DNA from: Candidatus Iainarchaeum sp.
GTDB taxonomy: Archaea; Iainarchaeota; Iainarchaeia; Iainarchaeales; Iainarchaeaceae
Direction: 5' to 3'
Assembly: GCA_002687735.1 (NCBI GenBank)
Contig: NZBD01000013.1
Coordinates: 1-45,037 of the forward strand
Length of the DNA: 45,037 bases
In this document: one piece after another, positions 1 to 8,910 of the stretch
Layout: the number at the start of each line of letters is the position of its first letter
Numbering within the stretch: the first letter of the stretch is position 1
The notes under the pieces: model-generated
What the model was told of the DNA's origin: nothing
What the model saw: only the letters and a program-made list of their open reading frames with translations
The model's database searches: none
Made by a program: the position numbers and the translations under genes

Positions 1-2
1 GA

Positions 3-1076
3 GGCGCTTTTGTTACAAAGGAATACGGTTTTGCCAGAGGTTTTGAATCGTTTGATGATGTCCATGGCTTGCGTGCAGAGGAAATGTTTTCTAATGCTAT
101 TAATTGGGTTGATTCTGATGCTTCTGATGAAAAGTTTTTTCTTTTTCTTCACACTTTTCAACCGCATGATCCTTACAAAAAAAGACAAGAAGTTTTTGAG
201 AAAGAACCTTATGAGCCTATAAGTGATTCAGAAGCTTTGGAACTTTTTGAGAAAAAATTCTCAGATCAAAATTTGACTGCTCAGCAAAAACTAGATTTGT
301 TTAATTATTCTTTTACAAGTGAAAGAATATTTGGGAAGGTTGAACCTTTAAATCCGTTTTTTGCTAAACTGATTCAAGATACAAATAATTATTCTAAAAA
401 ATTATTGGACAATTATTTGAAGATGACTACGTTCTATAATTCTGATGCTGCAAAAGAGTTAAGCGATTTTAATGATTCGCTCAGTTTCATAGTGGATTCT
501 TATGATTCGACTCTGTTTGATGCGGATATTCAGTTTGCTAAGTTCATTAAAAAATTAGAGGAAAAAAATCTCCTTGACAAAACAGTTATTATTTTGCTTT
601 CTGATCACGGGGAAGCTTTTATGGAACATGATTCTTTCTTCCATGCCCGCACTATTTACAACGAAGAAATTCATATACCTTTGATAATCAAATACCCTAA
701 CAATTATCATGCTAGGGTAAAGGAAAGTGTTAGCCTTGTTGATGTTTCTCCAACAGTTCTTCAGAGTTTAAAAATTGATTCTCCTGATTCTTTTCATGGA
801 ATGAGTTTGCTTAATGTTTTGCATGGTTCTAAGAGGGGCCCGATTTTTTCAGAAAAAGTCGGAACAACGGTTATCCAGGACAACTGGAAGCTCATTAGTC
901 AAGACGGTTTAACTGAAGTCTATGATCTCTCAAAAGATCCTGATGAACAAGAAAACCTTGCTTCTACTAATCCAGAAAAACTGGAAGAACTACAAGGCAT
1001 TTTGAATGCATTCGTGGTTTTTGGAAAAGAGAATTCTATTACTCCGAGTGAATCGTCGGTTGTTTGGGATTCTTAA
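3..1076 (+). CDS. Sulfatase / alkaline-phosphatase superfamily protein, 5' truncated by the window edge
   Basis: The ORF track starts this at a TTG at base 69, but the same frame is open to the window edge and reads GAFVTKEYGFARGFESFDD, the usual sulfatase segment just before that point, so the gene begins outside the window. Visible family motifs are FLFLHTFQPHDPY and LLSDHGEAFMEH (metal-binding Asp-His), then a conserved ending around DVSPTVLQSL and FHGMSLL. The catalytic Cys/Ser that is matured to formylglycine lies in the missing N-terminal part, so true sulfatase activity cannot be judged; related phosphotransferases share the fold. No membrane segment is visible in this part. It precedes a glycan-synthesis run by about 100 bases, so a role in trimming or modifying surface glycans is an inference from context. 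Confidence 0.85.
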   Translation, partial: GAFVTKEYGFARGFESFDDVHGLRAEEMFSNAINWVDSDASDEKFFLFLHTFQPHDPYKKRQEVFEKEPYEPISDSEALELFEKKFSDQNLTAQQKLDLFNYSFTSERIFGKVEPLNPFFAKLIQDTNNYSKKLLDNYLKMTTFYNSDAAKELSDFNDSLSFIVDSYDSTLFDADIQFAKFIKKLEEKNLLDKTVIILLSDHGEAFMEHDSFFHARTIYNEEIHIPLIIKYPNNYHARVKESVSLVDVSPTVLQSLKIDSPDSFHGMSLLNVLHGSKRGPIFSEKVGTTVIQDNWKLISQDGLTEVYDLSKDPDEQENLASTNPEKLEELQGILNAFVVFGKENSITPSESSVVWDS

Positions 1077-1177
1077 CATAAGATAATAAGTGAAAAAATC
1101 GCTAAACAAAGCTTAACCCGGGCCAAAAACACTTACTTTTATTAAAAGATTAAATAGAGTTTCCTCTCAATGTTTTT

Positions 1178-1858
1178 ATGCCAAATATCTCAGTAGTAAT
1201 GCCATGTTTAAATGAAGAAAAAAGCATTAAAACGTGCATTGAAAAAATCCAAAAAGTTTTCAAAAATAATAAAATAAGCGGAGAAATAATAGTCTCGGAT
1301 AACGCTTCTACAGATTCCTCCGTTAAAATAGCAAAAGATCTCGGAGTAAAAGTAGTTAACCAATCAATTAAGGGTTACGGAGCAGCTTATTTACAAGGTT
1401 TAAAATCTGCTAAGGGAAATTATATTATAATTGCCGATTCTGATAACACTTATGATTTTTTAGAAATGCCAAAATTTATCCAAGCTTTAGATAATGGTTA
1501 TGATTTTGTTATTGGTTCTCGTTTTAAAGGAAAAATGCAAAAAGGTTCAATGAAACCTTTACACAAATATATTGGAAACCCTTTCCTGAATTTTATTTTC
1601 AACATTCTTTATAAAACTAATTTTAGTGACACCCATTCTGGTTTTAGAGCTTTTACAAAAAAAGGAATTAATAATTTGGATTTAAAACAGCAAGGAATGG
1701 AATTTGCTCTTGAAATGATTGTTAAAGTATCAAAAGCAAATTTAAAATCAACAGAAATTCCGGTTAATTATTATGTTAGAGAAGGCCACTCAAAATTAAG
1801 TTCTTTCAAAGATGGTACAAGACACCTTTCTTTTATGCTAGGAGAGTGGTTAAAGTGA
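1178..1858 (+). CDS. Family 2 glycosyltransferase (dolichol-phosphate sugar synthase-like)
   Basis: A 226-residue GT-A enzyme. It opens with ISVVMPCLNEEKSI, has VSDNASTDSS and the metal/nucleotide-sugar site ADSDNTYDF, and a later DTHSGFRAF segment typical of the DPM1/DPG-synthase group. These enzymes move a sugar from a nucleotide donor to polyprenyl phosphate at the inner face of the membrane. There is no C-terminal transmembrane extension, so it would be a soluble or peripheral form. The start is ATG at 1178 after an AT-rich stretch (ttaaatag) that could be the TATA box. The stop overlaps the GTG start of the next gene (GTGA), which indicates co-transcription with the four GT4 genes downstream. 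The donor sugar cannot be told from sequence. Confidence 0.88.
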   Translation: MPNISVVMPCLNEEKSIKTCIEKIQKVFKNNKISGEIIVSDNASTDSSVKIAKDLGVKVVNQSIKGYGAAYLQGLKSAKGNYIIIADSDNTYDFLEMPKFIQALDNGYDFVIGSRFKGKMQKGSMKPLHKYIGNPFLNFIFNILYKTNFSDTHSGFRAFTKKGINNLDLKQQGMEFALEMIVKVSKANLKSTEIPVNYYVREGHSKLSSFKDGTRHLSFMLGEWLK

Positions 1859-2934
1859 GAATAGCTATTTTTCACGATTATTTAGAAAACATTGGAGGGG
1901 GAGAAAAACTAGTATTAGAAACAGCAAAAAACCTAAACGCAACTGTAATTACAACAAATGTTAATAAAGATGCTATTAAAAAATTAAACTTTGAAAAAAT
2001 AAAAATAATTGATTTGGGAAAAACTCCTAAAAATACATTTTTGAGGCATTTTTTTATTTCATTAAAATTTTTCTTATCTGATTTTTCAAAGGACTTTGAT
2101 TACTATATTTTTTCAGGAAACAGAAGTATTTTTGCAACCTGGAGGCATAAACCTAATTTGTGGTATTGCCATAGCCCTGAAAGAGCCGCCTTTGATTTAC
2201 ACGATTTTTATAAAAGTAAAATGAGCTTTTTTAAAAAAATATTTTTTGCATTTTACTCTTTTTCCTTTAAAATTTCTTTTTTTTCTTTAGCTCTCCCAAA
2301 CATTCAAAAAATAATCACTAATTCAAAAAACACTTCAAAGAGAATTAAAAAGTATTTAGGGAAAAACTCTCAAATTATTTATCCGCCAATTAACACGGCA
2401 TTTTATAAAAACAAAAAATCTAGGGGGTATTGGTTGAGTGTTAATAGATTATACCCCTCAAAAAGGATTGGGTTGCAGTTGGATGCTTTTAAATTAATCC
2501 CAAACAAAAAATTGTTTATAATTGGAGGTTATGTAGAAGTAGATGATGGTGGGGTGCATAAACAGGAATTACTTTCAATTAAACCTGATAATGTTTCTTT
2601 TTTAGGAACAATTAGTGAAAAGGAATTGCAAAAATTGTATTCTGAGTGTGAAGGTTTTATTGCCACTGCCAGCGATGAGGACTTTGGTATGACTGTTGTC
2701 GAGGCTATGGCTTCGGGGAAAGCTGTTGTTTGTGTTGATGAGGGTGGTTTTAGAGAGACTGTGATTGATAATAAAACCGGTTTCTTGGTCAATGCAGATC
2801 CTTTGAGTTTGGCTAATGCTGTTAGAAAAACCTCTGAAAACAACAATTCTTTCAAAGATGCCTGTTTAAAGAATGCCAAAAAATTTGATTCTAAAATCTA
2901 TTTTGAAAAAATCAGGGAAGTGATTTTTACATGA
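1855..2934 (+). CDS. GT4-family glycosyltransferase, tandem pair A copy 1
   Basis: A GT-B glycosyltransferase of about 359 residues. The N-terminal half starts IAIFHDYLENIGGGEKL; the C-terminal half has LSVNRLYPSKRIGLQLD and the GT4 donor-site pattern DFGMTVVEAMASGKAVV. The ORF track begins at a GTG at 1846, but I prefer the GTG at 1855. It overlaps the previous stop as GTGA, has a GGAG about ten bases upstream, and gives MRIAIFHD, which matches the start MKIAIFHD of the next paralogue. Its stop overlaps the next start (ATGA). Parts of its C-terminal coding sequence are identical at DNA level to the neighbouring gene, a sign of recent duplication or gene conversion. Acceptor and donor sugars are unknown. 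Confidence 0.88.
   Translation: MRIAIFHDYLENIGGGEKLVLETAKNLNATVITTNVNKDAIKKLNFEKIKIIDLGKTPKNTFLRHFFISLKFFLSDFSKDFDYYIFSGNRSIFATWRHKPNLWYCHSPERAAFDLHDFYKSKMSFFKKIFFAFYSFSFKISFFSLALPNIQKIITNSKNTSKRIKKYLGKNSQIIYPPINTAFYKNKKSRGYWLSVNRLYPSKRIGLQLDAFKLIPNKKLFIIGGYVEVDDGGVHKQELLSIKPDNVSFLGTISEKELQKLYSECEGFIATASDEDFGMTVVEAMASGKAVVCVDEGGFRETVIDNKTGFLVNADPLSLANAVRKTSENNNSFKDACLKNAKKFDSKIYFEKIREVIFT
2623..2795 (+). repeat. Direct repeat tract, GT4 pair A, copy 1
   Basis: Bases 2623-2663 and 2725-2795 are identical to 3621-3661 and 3723-3793 (41 and 71 bases). They encode the donor-sugar half of the two tandem glycosyltransferases. Confidence 0.9.
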
Positions 2935-3935
2935 AAATTGCTATTTTTCATGATTTTTTGGATCAAAAAGGCGGGGGAGAAAGACTTGTTTTAGAAACTG
3001 CAAAAAATTTGAATGCAGATATTATTACTGCTGGTTTTGACAAAGATATTTTATCTAATTTGGGTTTTAAAGATCAAAAAGTGATTGTTTTACCTTCTTT
3101 TACTACAAATAAACGTTTACGTGATTTTTCTGCTGCTTTTGCTTTTTTGAATTGCAATTTTTCTAATTCTTACGATTTTTTTATTTTCAGCGGGGCTCTA
3201 ACTCTTTTTGCTTCTAACAAACATTCCCCCAATTTTTTTTATTGTCACGAAACCCCTGAAGGAATTTTAAAACCAATTTTCAAAAAATTTATTAAGAACC
3301 AAAAAAATATTATTGCTAACTCTAAAAGAACAGAACAAAAACTCCTCAAAGAATTCAAAGTTAAATCAAAAATAATTTACCCTATTATTACTACTAATAA
3401 TTTTTACAACAAAAAATCTAAGGGTTATTGGTTGAGTGTCAATAGGCTATATCCGCGTAAAAGAATTGGGTTGCAGTTAGATGTGTTTAAATTATTGCAA
3501 AATAAAAAATTAATTATTATAGGGGATTACCATTCTCGGCTTGCTGAGGAAGAGTATAAAGATTTTTTATTAAAAAATAAATCAAGCAATGTTCAATTTG
3601 CATTAAATGTTACTCAGAAAGAATTGCAAAAATTGTATTCTGAGTGTGAAGGTTTTATTGCAACCTCTGAAGATGAACCTTTTGGTATGAGCGTTGTTGA
3701 GGCTATGGCTTCTGGGAAGGGGGTTGTTTGTGTTGATGAGGGTGGTTTTAGAGAGACTGTGATTGATAATAAAACCGGTTTCTTGGTCAATGCTAATCCT
3801 AGTGATTTAGTTGGTGCTGTTAATAATGTTTCTCGGGATCCTGGGAGATTTAAGATTGCTTCTATTGAGCAAGCAAAAAATTTTGATTCAAAAATATTTT
3901 TTAAGAACATTAAAAAAGAAATAAACTTGGAGTGA
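2931..3935 (+). CDS. GT4-family glycosyltransferase, tandem pair A copy 2
   Basis: A 334-residue paralogue of the preceding gene, about 25 residues shorter, mainly in the middle of the N-terminal domain. It shares MKIAIFHDFLDQKGGGERL, GYWLSVNRLYPRKRIGLQLD and EPFGMSVVEAMASGKGVV. The ATG overlaps the previous stop (ATGA), so the genes are translationally coupled. The conserved Glu of the GT4 E-x7-E motif is present, so activity is expected. The N-terminal (acceptor) half has diverged much more than the C-terminal (nucleotide-sugar) half. This fits two enzymes that use the same donor on different acceptors, which is an inference. Confidence 0.87.
   Translation: MKIAIFHDFLDQKGGGERLVLETAKNLNADIITAGFDKDILSNLGFKDQKVIVLPSFTTNKRLRDFSAAFAFLNCNFSNSYDFFIFSGALTLFASNKHSPNFFYCHETPEGILKPIFKKFIKNQKNIIANSKRTEQKLLKEFKVKSKIIYPIITTNNFYNKKSKGYWLSVNRLYPRKRIGLQLDVFKLLQNKKLIIIGDYHSRLAEEEYKDFLLKNKSSNVQFALNVTQKELQKLYSECEGFIATSEDEPFGMSVVEAMASGKGVVCVDEGGFRETVIDNKTGFLVNANPSDLVGAVNNVSRDPGRFKIASIEQAKNFDSKIFFKNIKKEINLE
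3621..3793 (+). repeat. Direct repeat tract, GT4 pair A, copy 2
   Basis: Partner of the tract at 2623-2795, in the same relative position of the second gene. The N-terminal coding halves are much less alike, so this part was homogenised or conserved selectively. Confidence 0.9.
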
Positions 3936-3948
3936 ATGAGGGTTTATT

Positions 3949-5085
3949 ATGAAAATAGCTTCTGTTTGTTATGATTTAGAAAAAAGAAACGCTATTCCTA
4001 CTGCTATAATAAAGATTAGTGAGGAGTTAAGTAAAGAGCACGATGTAAAAGTTTTTTGTTTAGTAAAACCGGAAAATCGTAGTGGTTTGAATTTTCAAAT
4101 AGCAAATGTTCCGAATTTTCCTTTTTTTCAAGAATTTTTACGTTCTTTAACTTCTTTTTTTTGGTTTAAGAAAAAATTTTTTGATGTAACTATAAGCCCA
4201 GGGTTGCCTGTTCTAAACTCTGATTTGGTGATATCTCCAGCATGTAGTCTTTATGCAGTACTCTCGTTTTGGGCTTATGATAAAGGATCTCCTATAAAGG
4301 GAATTTGGACTGCTAGAATAGTTAGCACTATTCTTGCATCTCCTTCTCTTTTATTGGAATTTTTAATTTATAGATTTAGACTGTATAAAAAAATTGTGGC
4401 AAGTTCAAATAAACATAAAAATGAATTAATGCAATCATATGGAGTTCCCGAATCTGACATTGAAATAGTTCCATATGGAGTTGAGTTTTCAAGGTTTAAT
4501 ACAAGTGCTGATAAGAGAAGTAAAATTAGAAAAAAAATTAGGAAGGAATTAGGTTTAAAGAAGCAAAAAGTTATTCTTTTTGTGGGAATAAATTTTATTC
4601 AAAAAGGGTTAACTCATTTGATTGAGTCAATTCCGCTTTTGAGTGATAAGGAGGCTGTGCTTGTTGTTGTTGGTAATGATAATAAAATTCCTTATGAGGG
4701 TCAGGTGGAAAAGCTTGGAATAGGGAACAGAGTTTTTTTTGTTGGTCGTAAAGAAAATGTTCAAGATTATTTTAATGCGAGTGATGCTTTTGTTTTTCCT
4801 AGTTTTTATGAGCCTTTCGGAATAGTTGTTTTGGAAGCCATGGCTTCGAAGCTTCCTATGGCTGTTAGTAGTAATTGTGGGGTTACTGAGTTTATTAGTA
4901 AGGATTCGTTTTTGTCTATTGATGAGCCTTGGAATGTTAAGGAGATTGCTCGAAAGACTGATTTGCTTTTATCAAATAGTAAAGATGTAAAGAAAATGGT
5001 TGAAAATGCGTATTTGAATGTAAAGGATTTTTCTTGGGGGAAAGTTAGTAAAAAATATGCAAAAATAGTTGAGGGTTTATTATGA
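3949..5085 (+). CDS. GT4-family glycosyltransferase, tandem pair B copy 1
   Basis: A 378-residue GT-B glycosyltransferase of a different GT4 subgroup from the two genes before it. It shows VPYGVEFSRFN, ILFVGINFIQKGLTHL, and the donor-site pattern EPFGIVVLEAMASKLP with both conserved glutamates. It starts at ATG with a GAGGG ribosome-binding site eight bases upstream. The same leader, tgagggtttattatgaaaat, precedes the next paralogue, so the duplication carried its translation signal along. The spacing from the previous stop is 13 bases, consistent with one operon. A short hydrophobic stretch near residues 110-140 may make it membrane-associated. Confidence 0.87.
   Translation: MKIASVCYDLEKRNAIPTAIIKISEELSKEHDVKVFCLVKPENRSGLNFQIANVPNFPFFQEFLRSLTSFFWFKKKFFDVTISPGLPVLNSDLVISPACSLYAVLSFWAYDKGSPIKGIWTARIVSTILASPSLLLEFLIYRFRLYKKIVASSNKHKNELMQSYGVPESDIEIVPYGVEFSRFNTSADKRSKIRKKIRKELGLKKQKVILFVGINFIQKGLTHLIESIPLLSDKEAVLVVVGNDNKIPYEGQVEKLGIGNRVFFVGRKENVQDYFNASDAFVFPSFYEPFGIVVLEAMASKLPMAVSSNCGVTEFISKDSFLSIDEPWNVKEIARKTDLLLSNSKDVKKMVENAYLNVKDFSWGKVSKKYAKIVEGLL
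4903..5016 (+). repeat. Direct repeat tract, GT4 pair B, copy 1
   Basis: Nearly identical to 6036-6149; the 66 bases from 4951 to 5016 are identical to 6084-6149. It encodes the C-terminal end of both paralogues. Confidence 0.9.
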
Positions 5086-6242
5086 AAATTGCTTTTGTTA
5101 ATTTTGATTTGGGTAGAAGAAATGCTGTTCCTTCTATTTTAACAAATATTAGTTTGGAGTTGAATAAAAAGCATCGTGTGAAAGTTTTTTGCGGTATTAA
5201 ACCGAGAGATCGTGGTGGTTTGAGTTTTCAAAGTGTTAATTTTTTGGGTTTTCCTTTTTTTCGGGATTTTTGGTTTTCTTTGACTTCTTTTTTTTGGTTT
5301 AAGAAAAAGGATTTTGATGTGGCTATAAGTTCGGGATTGCCTTTTCTAAATTCTGATTTGGTTGTATCTCCATCATGTATTCTTCATGCAGTAAAATTAC
5401 TTTGGACTCACAATAAAAAAATTCCCATACCTGTATCTTGGACTGATAAAATAATTATCACTATCAACATCTTTCCGGCACTTTTTTTAGAGTTTTTGGT
5501 TTATCGTTTTAGGTTGTATAAAAAAATTGTTTCCGTTTCAACTATCCATAAAAATCAATTAATGCAATTATATGGGGTTCCAGATTCCGATATTGAGGTG
5601 GTTCCTTGTGGGGTTGAGTTTTCAAGGTTTAATTCAAGTCCTTTTAAGAGAAGTAAAATTAGGAATAAAATTAGGGGTGAATTGGGTTTAAAGGAGCAAA
5701 AAGTTATTCTTTTTGTGGGAACAGAGTTCCTCCGAAAAGGTTTAGCTTATTTAATTGAATCAATCCCGCTTTTGGTAGATGAGACCGCTGTGCTTGTTGT
5801 TGTGGGTGATGATAATAGGGTTCCTTATGAGGATCAGGTGAAAAGACTCGGAATTGAGAACAGGGTTTTTTTTGTTGGTCGTAAAGAAAATCTTCAGGAT
5901 TATTATTTTTTGAGTGATGTTTTTGTTTTCCCTAGTTTTTATGAGTCTTTCGGAATAGCCGCTTTAGAGGTTATGGCGTCTAAAATTCCGGTGCTTATTA
6001 GTGATAATTGTGGGGTTACTGAGTTTATTAGTGGGGATTCGTTTTTGTCTATTGATGAGCCTTGGAATGTTAAGGAGATTGCCCGAAAGACTGATTTGCT
6101 TTTATCAAATAGTAAAGATGTAAAGAAAATGGTTGAAAATGCGTATTTGGATGTAAAGGATTTTTCTTGGGGAAAAGTTAGTAAAAAATACGCAAAAATT
6201 GTTGCCGAAATCCCAAAAAATAAAAAACAGTTAAAACAATAA
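5082..6242 (+). CDS. GT4-family glycosyltransferase, tandem pair B copy 2
   Basis: A 386-residue paralogue of the preceding gene, starting inside its stop codon (ATGA). It keeps VPCGVEFSRFN, FVGTEFLRKGLAYL and ESFGIAALEVMASKIP. The second conserved Glu is retained, but EPFG has become ESFG and VLEAMAS has become ALEVMAS. The last 90 or so codons are nearly identical in DNA to those of copy 1. It ends six bases before the convergent flippase gene, with no hairpin terminator apparent in that gap. As with its neighbours, the sugar specificity is not visible. Confidence 0.87.
   Translation: MKIAFVNFDLGRRNAVPSILTNISLELNKKHRVKVFCGIKPRDRGGLSFQSVNFLGFPFFRDFWFSLTSFFWFKKKDFDVAISSGLPFLNSDLVVSPSCILHAVKLLWTHNKKIPIPVSWTDKIIITINIFPALFLEFLVYRFRLYKKIVSVSTIHKNQLMQLYGVPDSDIEVVPCGVEFSRFNSSPFKRSKIRNKIRGELGLKEQKVILFVGTEFLRKGLAYLIESIPLLVDETAVLVVVGDDNRVPYEDQVKRLGIENRVFFVGRKENLQDYYFLSDVFVFPSFYESFGIAALEVMASKIPVLISDNCGVTEFISGDSFLSIDEPWNVKEIARKTDLLLSNSKDVKKMVENAYLDVKDFSWGKVSKKYAKIVAEIPKNKKQLKQ
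6036..6149 (+). repeat. Direct repeat tract, GT4 pair B, copy 2
   Basis: Partner of the tract at 4903-5016. One base (T or C in GATTGC[T/C]CG) separates the two identical runs. Confidence 0.9.
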
Positions 6243-6248
6243 AGAAAT

Positions 6249-7466
6249 TTAAAGTATTTTTTTTAATTTTAGTGAATTTAAAGCTAATAATATTGTTAAT
6301 GCGATTGTTGAACCAAATAAAACTCCAGCAATTCCAAATGGGATAATTAGTATAAAACTTAAAATAATATTAATAATAGTTGCAATTAAACGGTTTCGGA
6401 AAAGAATTTTTTCTAATCTTAGAGACATTAAAGCTGTTGCGGTTACTTGATCTAAGAAAGTTATAGGGAGCAGCGGAATAAACCAAATAAATAATTCAAT
6501 CGAATCAAAAAACTTTTCTCCAAAAACGGATAACACTATTTCAGTTCTAAATAAATAGAAAATTAAACTTATTCCAATAGAAAATAAGAATCCAAATAGT
6601 AAAGATTTTTTAATAATTCTTTTAAATCCCTTTTTGTCAGAAGCATTTTTAGAGGTTAAAGGAAATAATGCCTCATTGAAAGCACTCACAACTAAAGTAA
6701 ACAAAATGTAAAATTTTGCTGCAACTCCATAAATCCCCAGAGAATAATCTCCCATTAATAGCTTTATCAGCAAAGGATCGGTGTATAAAAATAATATTCC
6801 TAAAAAACTCAAAGCCCCAAAAAAGAAACTTTTTTTGATTGCCCATAAACCTTTTTTAATTGGGTTAATTGAAATAATTACTTTATTTTTTTTCAAGAAA
6901 ATAATTGAAAAAATAGTTGATAATAAGGAAGCAATGATATAAGCTATTCCGATCCCAATAAAACTAAACCCCAGGTATAATGCTGTTCCTGCTAAAATTA
7001 GTATAATGAAATTGTTTGCACTTAGAACAATTGATTGGGAAACGAAATCTTGTTTTGCTTTAAGGGGGGAAAACAAAAATACGATTATCGATTCTAATAT
7101 AACCGAAATTATAATTGCCATCAAAATAAATAACTCTTGAAAAGAGAACTCTGAAAAAAACCCGATTAAAGTGCCTAATGCAATAACTATTATTGATAAT
7201 ATTATTTTTGAACTTAATCCATTAGCTATTAACAAATCGCTCTTTTCAGGATTTTTTGCTGTTTCCCTTATAACAAAAAAAGTTAATCCTAAGTCTACTA
7301 TTGAAAAAAATATCCCGCCTAATACAAGCACATAAGTGTAGAAACCGAATTCTTCTACTGTTAAAATCCTAGCGATAAATATTGAAAGAAGAAAGAGAAA
7401 GCCTTTTGACAGAGAATTTGACATTAGTATTGCCAATGTATTTTTTGTCACTAAAAAATTAACCAT
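6249..7466 (-). CDS. Polysaccharide/lipid-linked oligosaccharide flippase (Wzx/MATE-like)
   Basis: A multi-pass membrane protein of about 405 residues with a dozen or so strongly hydrophobic segments. The N-terminal signature, IFIARILTVEEFGFYTYVL followed by VDLGLTFFVIRETAKNP, is that of the polysaccharide-biosynthesis branch of the MOP (MATE/Wzx) exporter superfamily. These proteins flip polyprenyl-linked glycans across the membrane. The ORF track starts at a TTG (7484). I prefer the in-frame ATG at 7466 because the upstream residues MLQFLF add nothing typical of the family. It lies 30 bases after the GNAT gene on the same strand and converges on the glycosyltransferase run, so the two transcripts probably build and export one glycan. 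Confidence 0.85.
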   Translation of the reverse strand: MVNFLVTKNTLAILMSNSLSKGFLFLLSIFIARILTVEEFGFYTYVLVLGGIFFSIVDLGLTFFVIRETAKNPEKSDLLIANGLSSKIILSIIVIALGTLIGFFSEFSFQELFILMAIIISVILESIIVFLFSPLKAKQDFVSQSIVLSANNFIILILAGTALYLGFSFIGIGIAYIIASLLSTIFSIIFLKKNKVIISINPIKKGLWAIKKSFFFGALSFLGILFLYTDPLLIKLLMGDYSLGIYGVAAKFYILFTLVVSAFNEALFPLTSKNASDKKGFKRIIKKSLLFGFLFSIGISLIFYLFRTEIVLSVFGEKFFDSIELFIWFIPLLPITFLDQVTATALMSLRLEKILFRNRLIATIINIILSFILIIPFGIAGVLFGSTIALTILLALNSLKLKKIL

Positions 7467-7496
7467 AAATAAAAACTGAAGCAAATATTAAAAAAT

Positions 7497-8432
7497 TCAT
7501 AATTCTATGTCTGCTTTTGTCAGAAACCAGTTTTTAGTGTTCAAAATTCCTGCTTTTTTTATTTTCGGTATAAAACAGCTAACCATGAGGGGTATTTCGC
7601 TAAATGGCATTTTAATAAAACCCATTTCTCTTAACTTTGAAATAATTAAATTATCAGTAAAATAGCCCTCTAAATAAAAAACTGGTTCTTTTGAATAATA
7701 ATTAACCATTGCGTTCAGTATTTCTTTATGATATCCAACGCTGATAAAATCAATTATACTGATACCAAATCTATATTTTTCAACAACAATATAACCAATA
7801 GGTCCATTTTTTTTATAGGCTATAAAAACATTATAATTATTATTAGGTTTTTCAAAAAACCTCCACTTAAAAAATTCCAGATCTCTGATAACACAAACTT
7901 TTTCGTGTTTAAATTTATTCCAAATAATATTAATGTCTTCTATTGGCTTGTTTACTTTAATTAATTTAATTTTATTACTTTGTTGGTTTTTTGGAAAAAT
8001 TTTAAGAAAATTAAATATTTTCCCTTCTTCGCGTAAACCAAATTTTTTCAATACGGTTTTTCCTAATTTATTGGGAAAACCATATAAAATCAACTTTTGT
8101 TTTTCCGCTCTGTTTATTCCTTCTTTTATTATCTTTCCAAATATTCCTTTTTCTGTTTCTTCTTTTTTAGTTTTAACATCTTCTCCCTTAAGCCCTACAT
8201 ATTTTTTATTATTAATTTGAATAAATTGTGCTATTGATCCAGAGTGGCCAACTACCTCGTTTTTTTTATTAACAGCAATAATAGCCAATTTTTTTGCCAC
8301 AACTGGTGTTAAGTACTTCCATTCCCAATATTCTCTTGAAATAATTTCAGAATCTTCGTTTAACAATTCTAATATGCTATTAGTGTATTTATCTGCAGCA
8401 TCCACAATTCTAATATTTTCATTTTCCGTCAA
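7497..8432 (-). CDS. GNAT-fold acyltransferase, probably glycan- or envelope-related
   Basis: A 311-residue protein with two GNAT-like halves. The first contains YWEWKYLTPV and a segment ending EEGKIFNFLKIFPK; the second has VCVIRDLEFFKWRFFEKPNNNYNVFIAYKKNG, the pattern seen in GNAT/FemAB-related proteins of polysaccharide clusters. Such enzymes use acyl-CoA or aminoacyl-tRNA to modify amino sugars or lipids. The exact acetyl-CoA P-loop (Q/R-x-x-G-x-G/A) is not clear, so the substrate is open. The start is a TTG just after a weak GTGATG ribosome-binding site. It sits immediately upstream of the flippase on the same strand and is divergent from the MaoC gene, with about 40 bases between. Confidence 0.65.
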   Translation of the reverse strand: MTENENIRIVDAADKYTNSILELLNEDSEIISREYWEWKYLTPVVAKKLAIIAVNKKNEVVGHSGSIAQFIQINNKKYVGLKGEDVKTKKEETEKGIFGKIIKEGINRAEKQKLILYGFPNKLGKTVLKKFGLREEGKIFNFLKIFPKNQQSNKIKLIKVNKPIEDINIIWNKFKHEKVCVIRDLEFFKWRFFEKPNNNYNVFIAYKKNGPIGYIVVEKYRFGISIIDFISVGYHKEILNAMVNYYSKEPVFYLEGYFTDNLIISKLREMGFIKMPFSEIPLMVSCFIPKIKKAGILNTKNWFLTKADIEL

Positions 8433-8473
8433 AATTCATCACTTAAAAAACTTTTTTGTTTATTACAATTATT

Positions 8474-8902
8474 ATGTTAAAAGAGAATAAATATGTTGAT
8501 TTAGCGGTTGGGCAAAAAGCATTCATTTCAAGAGAAATCACGGAAAAAGACATTATGGATTTTGCAAAAATAAGTGGAGATATGAATCCACTTCACGTTG
8601 ATAAAACTTATGCTAAAAAAGCAACGTTCAAAAATATTATCGCGCATGGAATTCTAACAGCAGCCCTAATTTCGGCTGTTCTTGGAACAAAACTCCCTGG
8701 GCCTGGTTATATTTATTTGCAGCAAGAAATCAAGTTTCTTAAACCTGTTTTTCCTGGAGACACGATTAGTGTGGAAGTTGAGATAACAAAAAAAATCAAC
8801 GAAAAAAAATCTCTTGAATTAAGTTTTACTTGCACTAACCAAAGAAACCAAATTGTTCTTGGGGGAAGCAGTATTATCAAAGCTCCGCCTTCTCTGTATT
8901 AG
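8474..8902 (+). CDS. MaoC-like (R)-specific enoyl-CoA hydratase / 3-hydroxyacyl dehydratase, catalytically complete
   Basis: A single hot-dog domain protein of 142 residues from the ATG at 8474; the ORF track extends it upstream to a TTG at 8456, which gives an unlikely MFITII prefix. It contains the (R)-hydratase signature SGDMNPLHVD with Asp36 and His41, followed by FKNIIAHGI, where AHG is also conserved. Family members interconvert trans-2-enoyl and (R)-3-hydroxyacyl thioesters, with CoA or ACP as carrier. It is followed after eight bases by a degenerate paralogue. Together with FabG and FabH on the opposite strand it provides condensation, ketoreduction and dehydration steps of a fatty-acid-like cycle. 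Confidence 0.88.
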   Translation: MLKENKYVDLAVGQKAFISREITEKDIMDFAKISGDMNPLHVDKTYAKKATFKNIIAHGILTAALISAVLGTKLPGPGYIYLQQEIKFLKPVFPGDTISVEVEITKKINEKKSLELSFTCTNQRNQIVLGGSSIIKAPPSLY

Positions 8903-8910
8903 GTGTTATT

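Noticed and set aside
10-222. 70-residue plus-strand ORF at the window start
   Set aside because: It overlaps the sulfatase in another frame; the sulfatase frame continues to the window edge with family motifs.
2529-2879. 116-residue minus-strand ORF, with a similar one at 3614-3910
   Set aside because: They resemble each other only because the opposite strand carries the duplicated glycosyltransferase segment.
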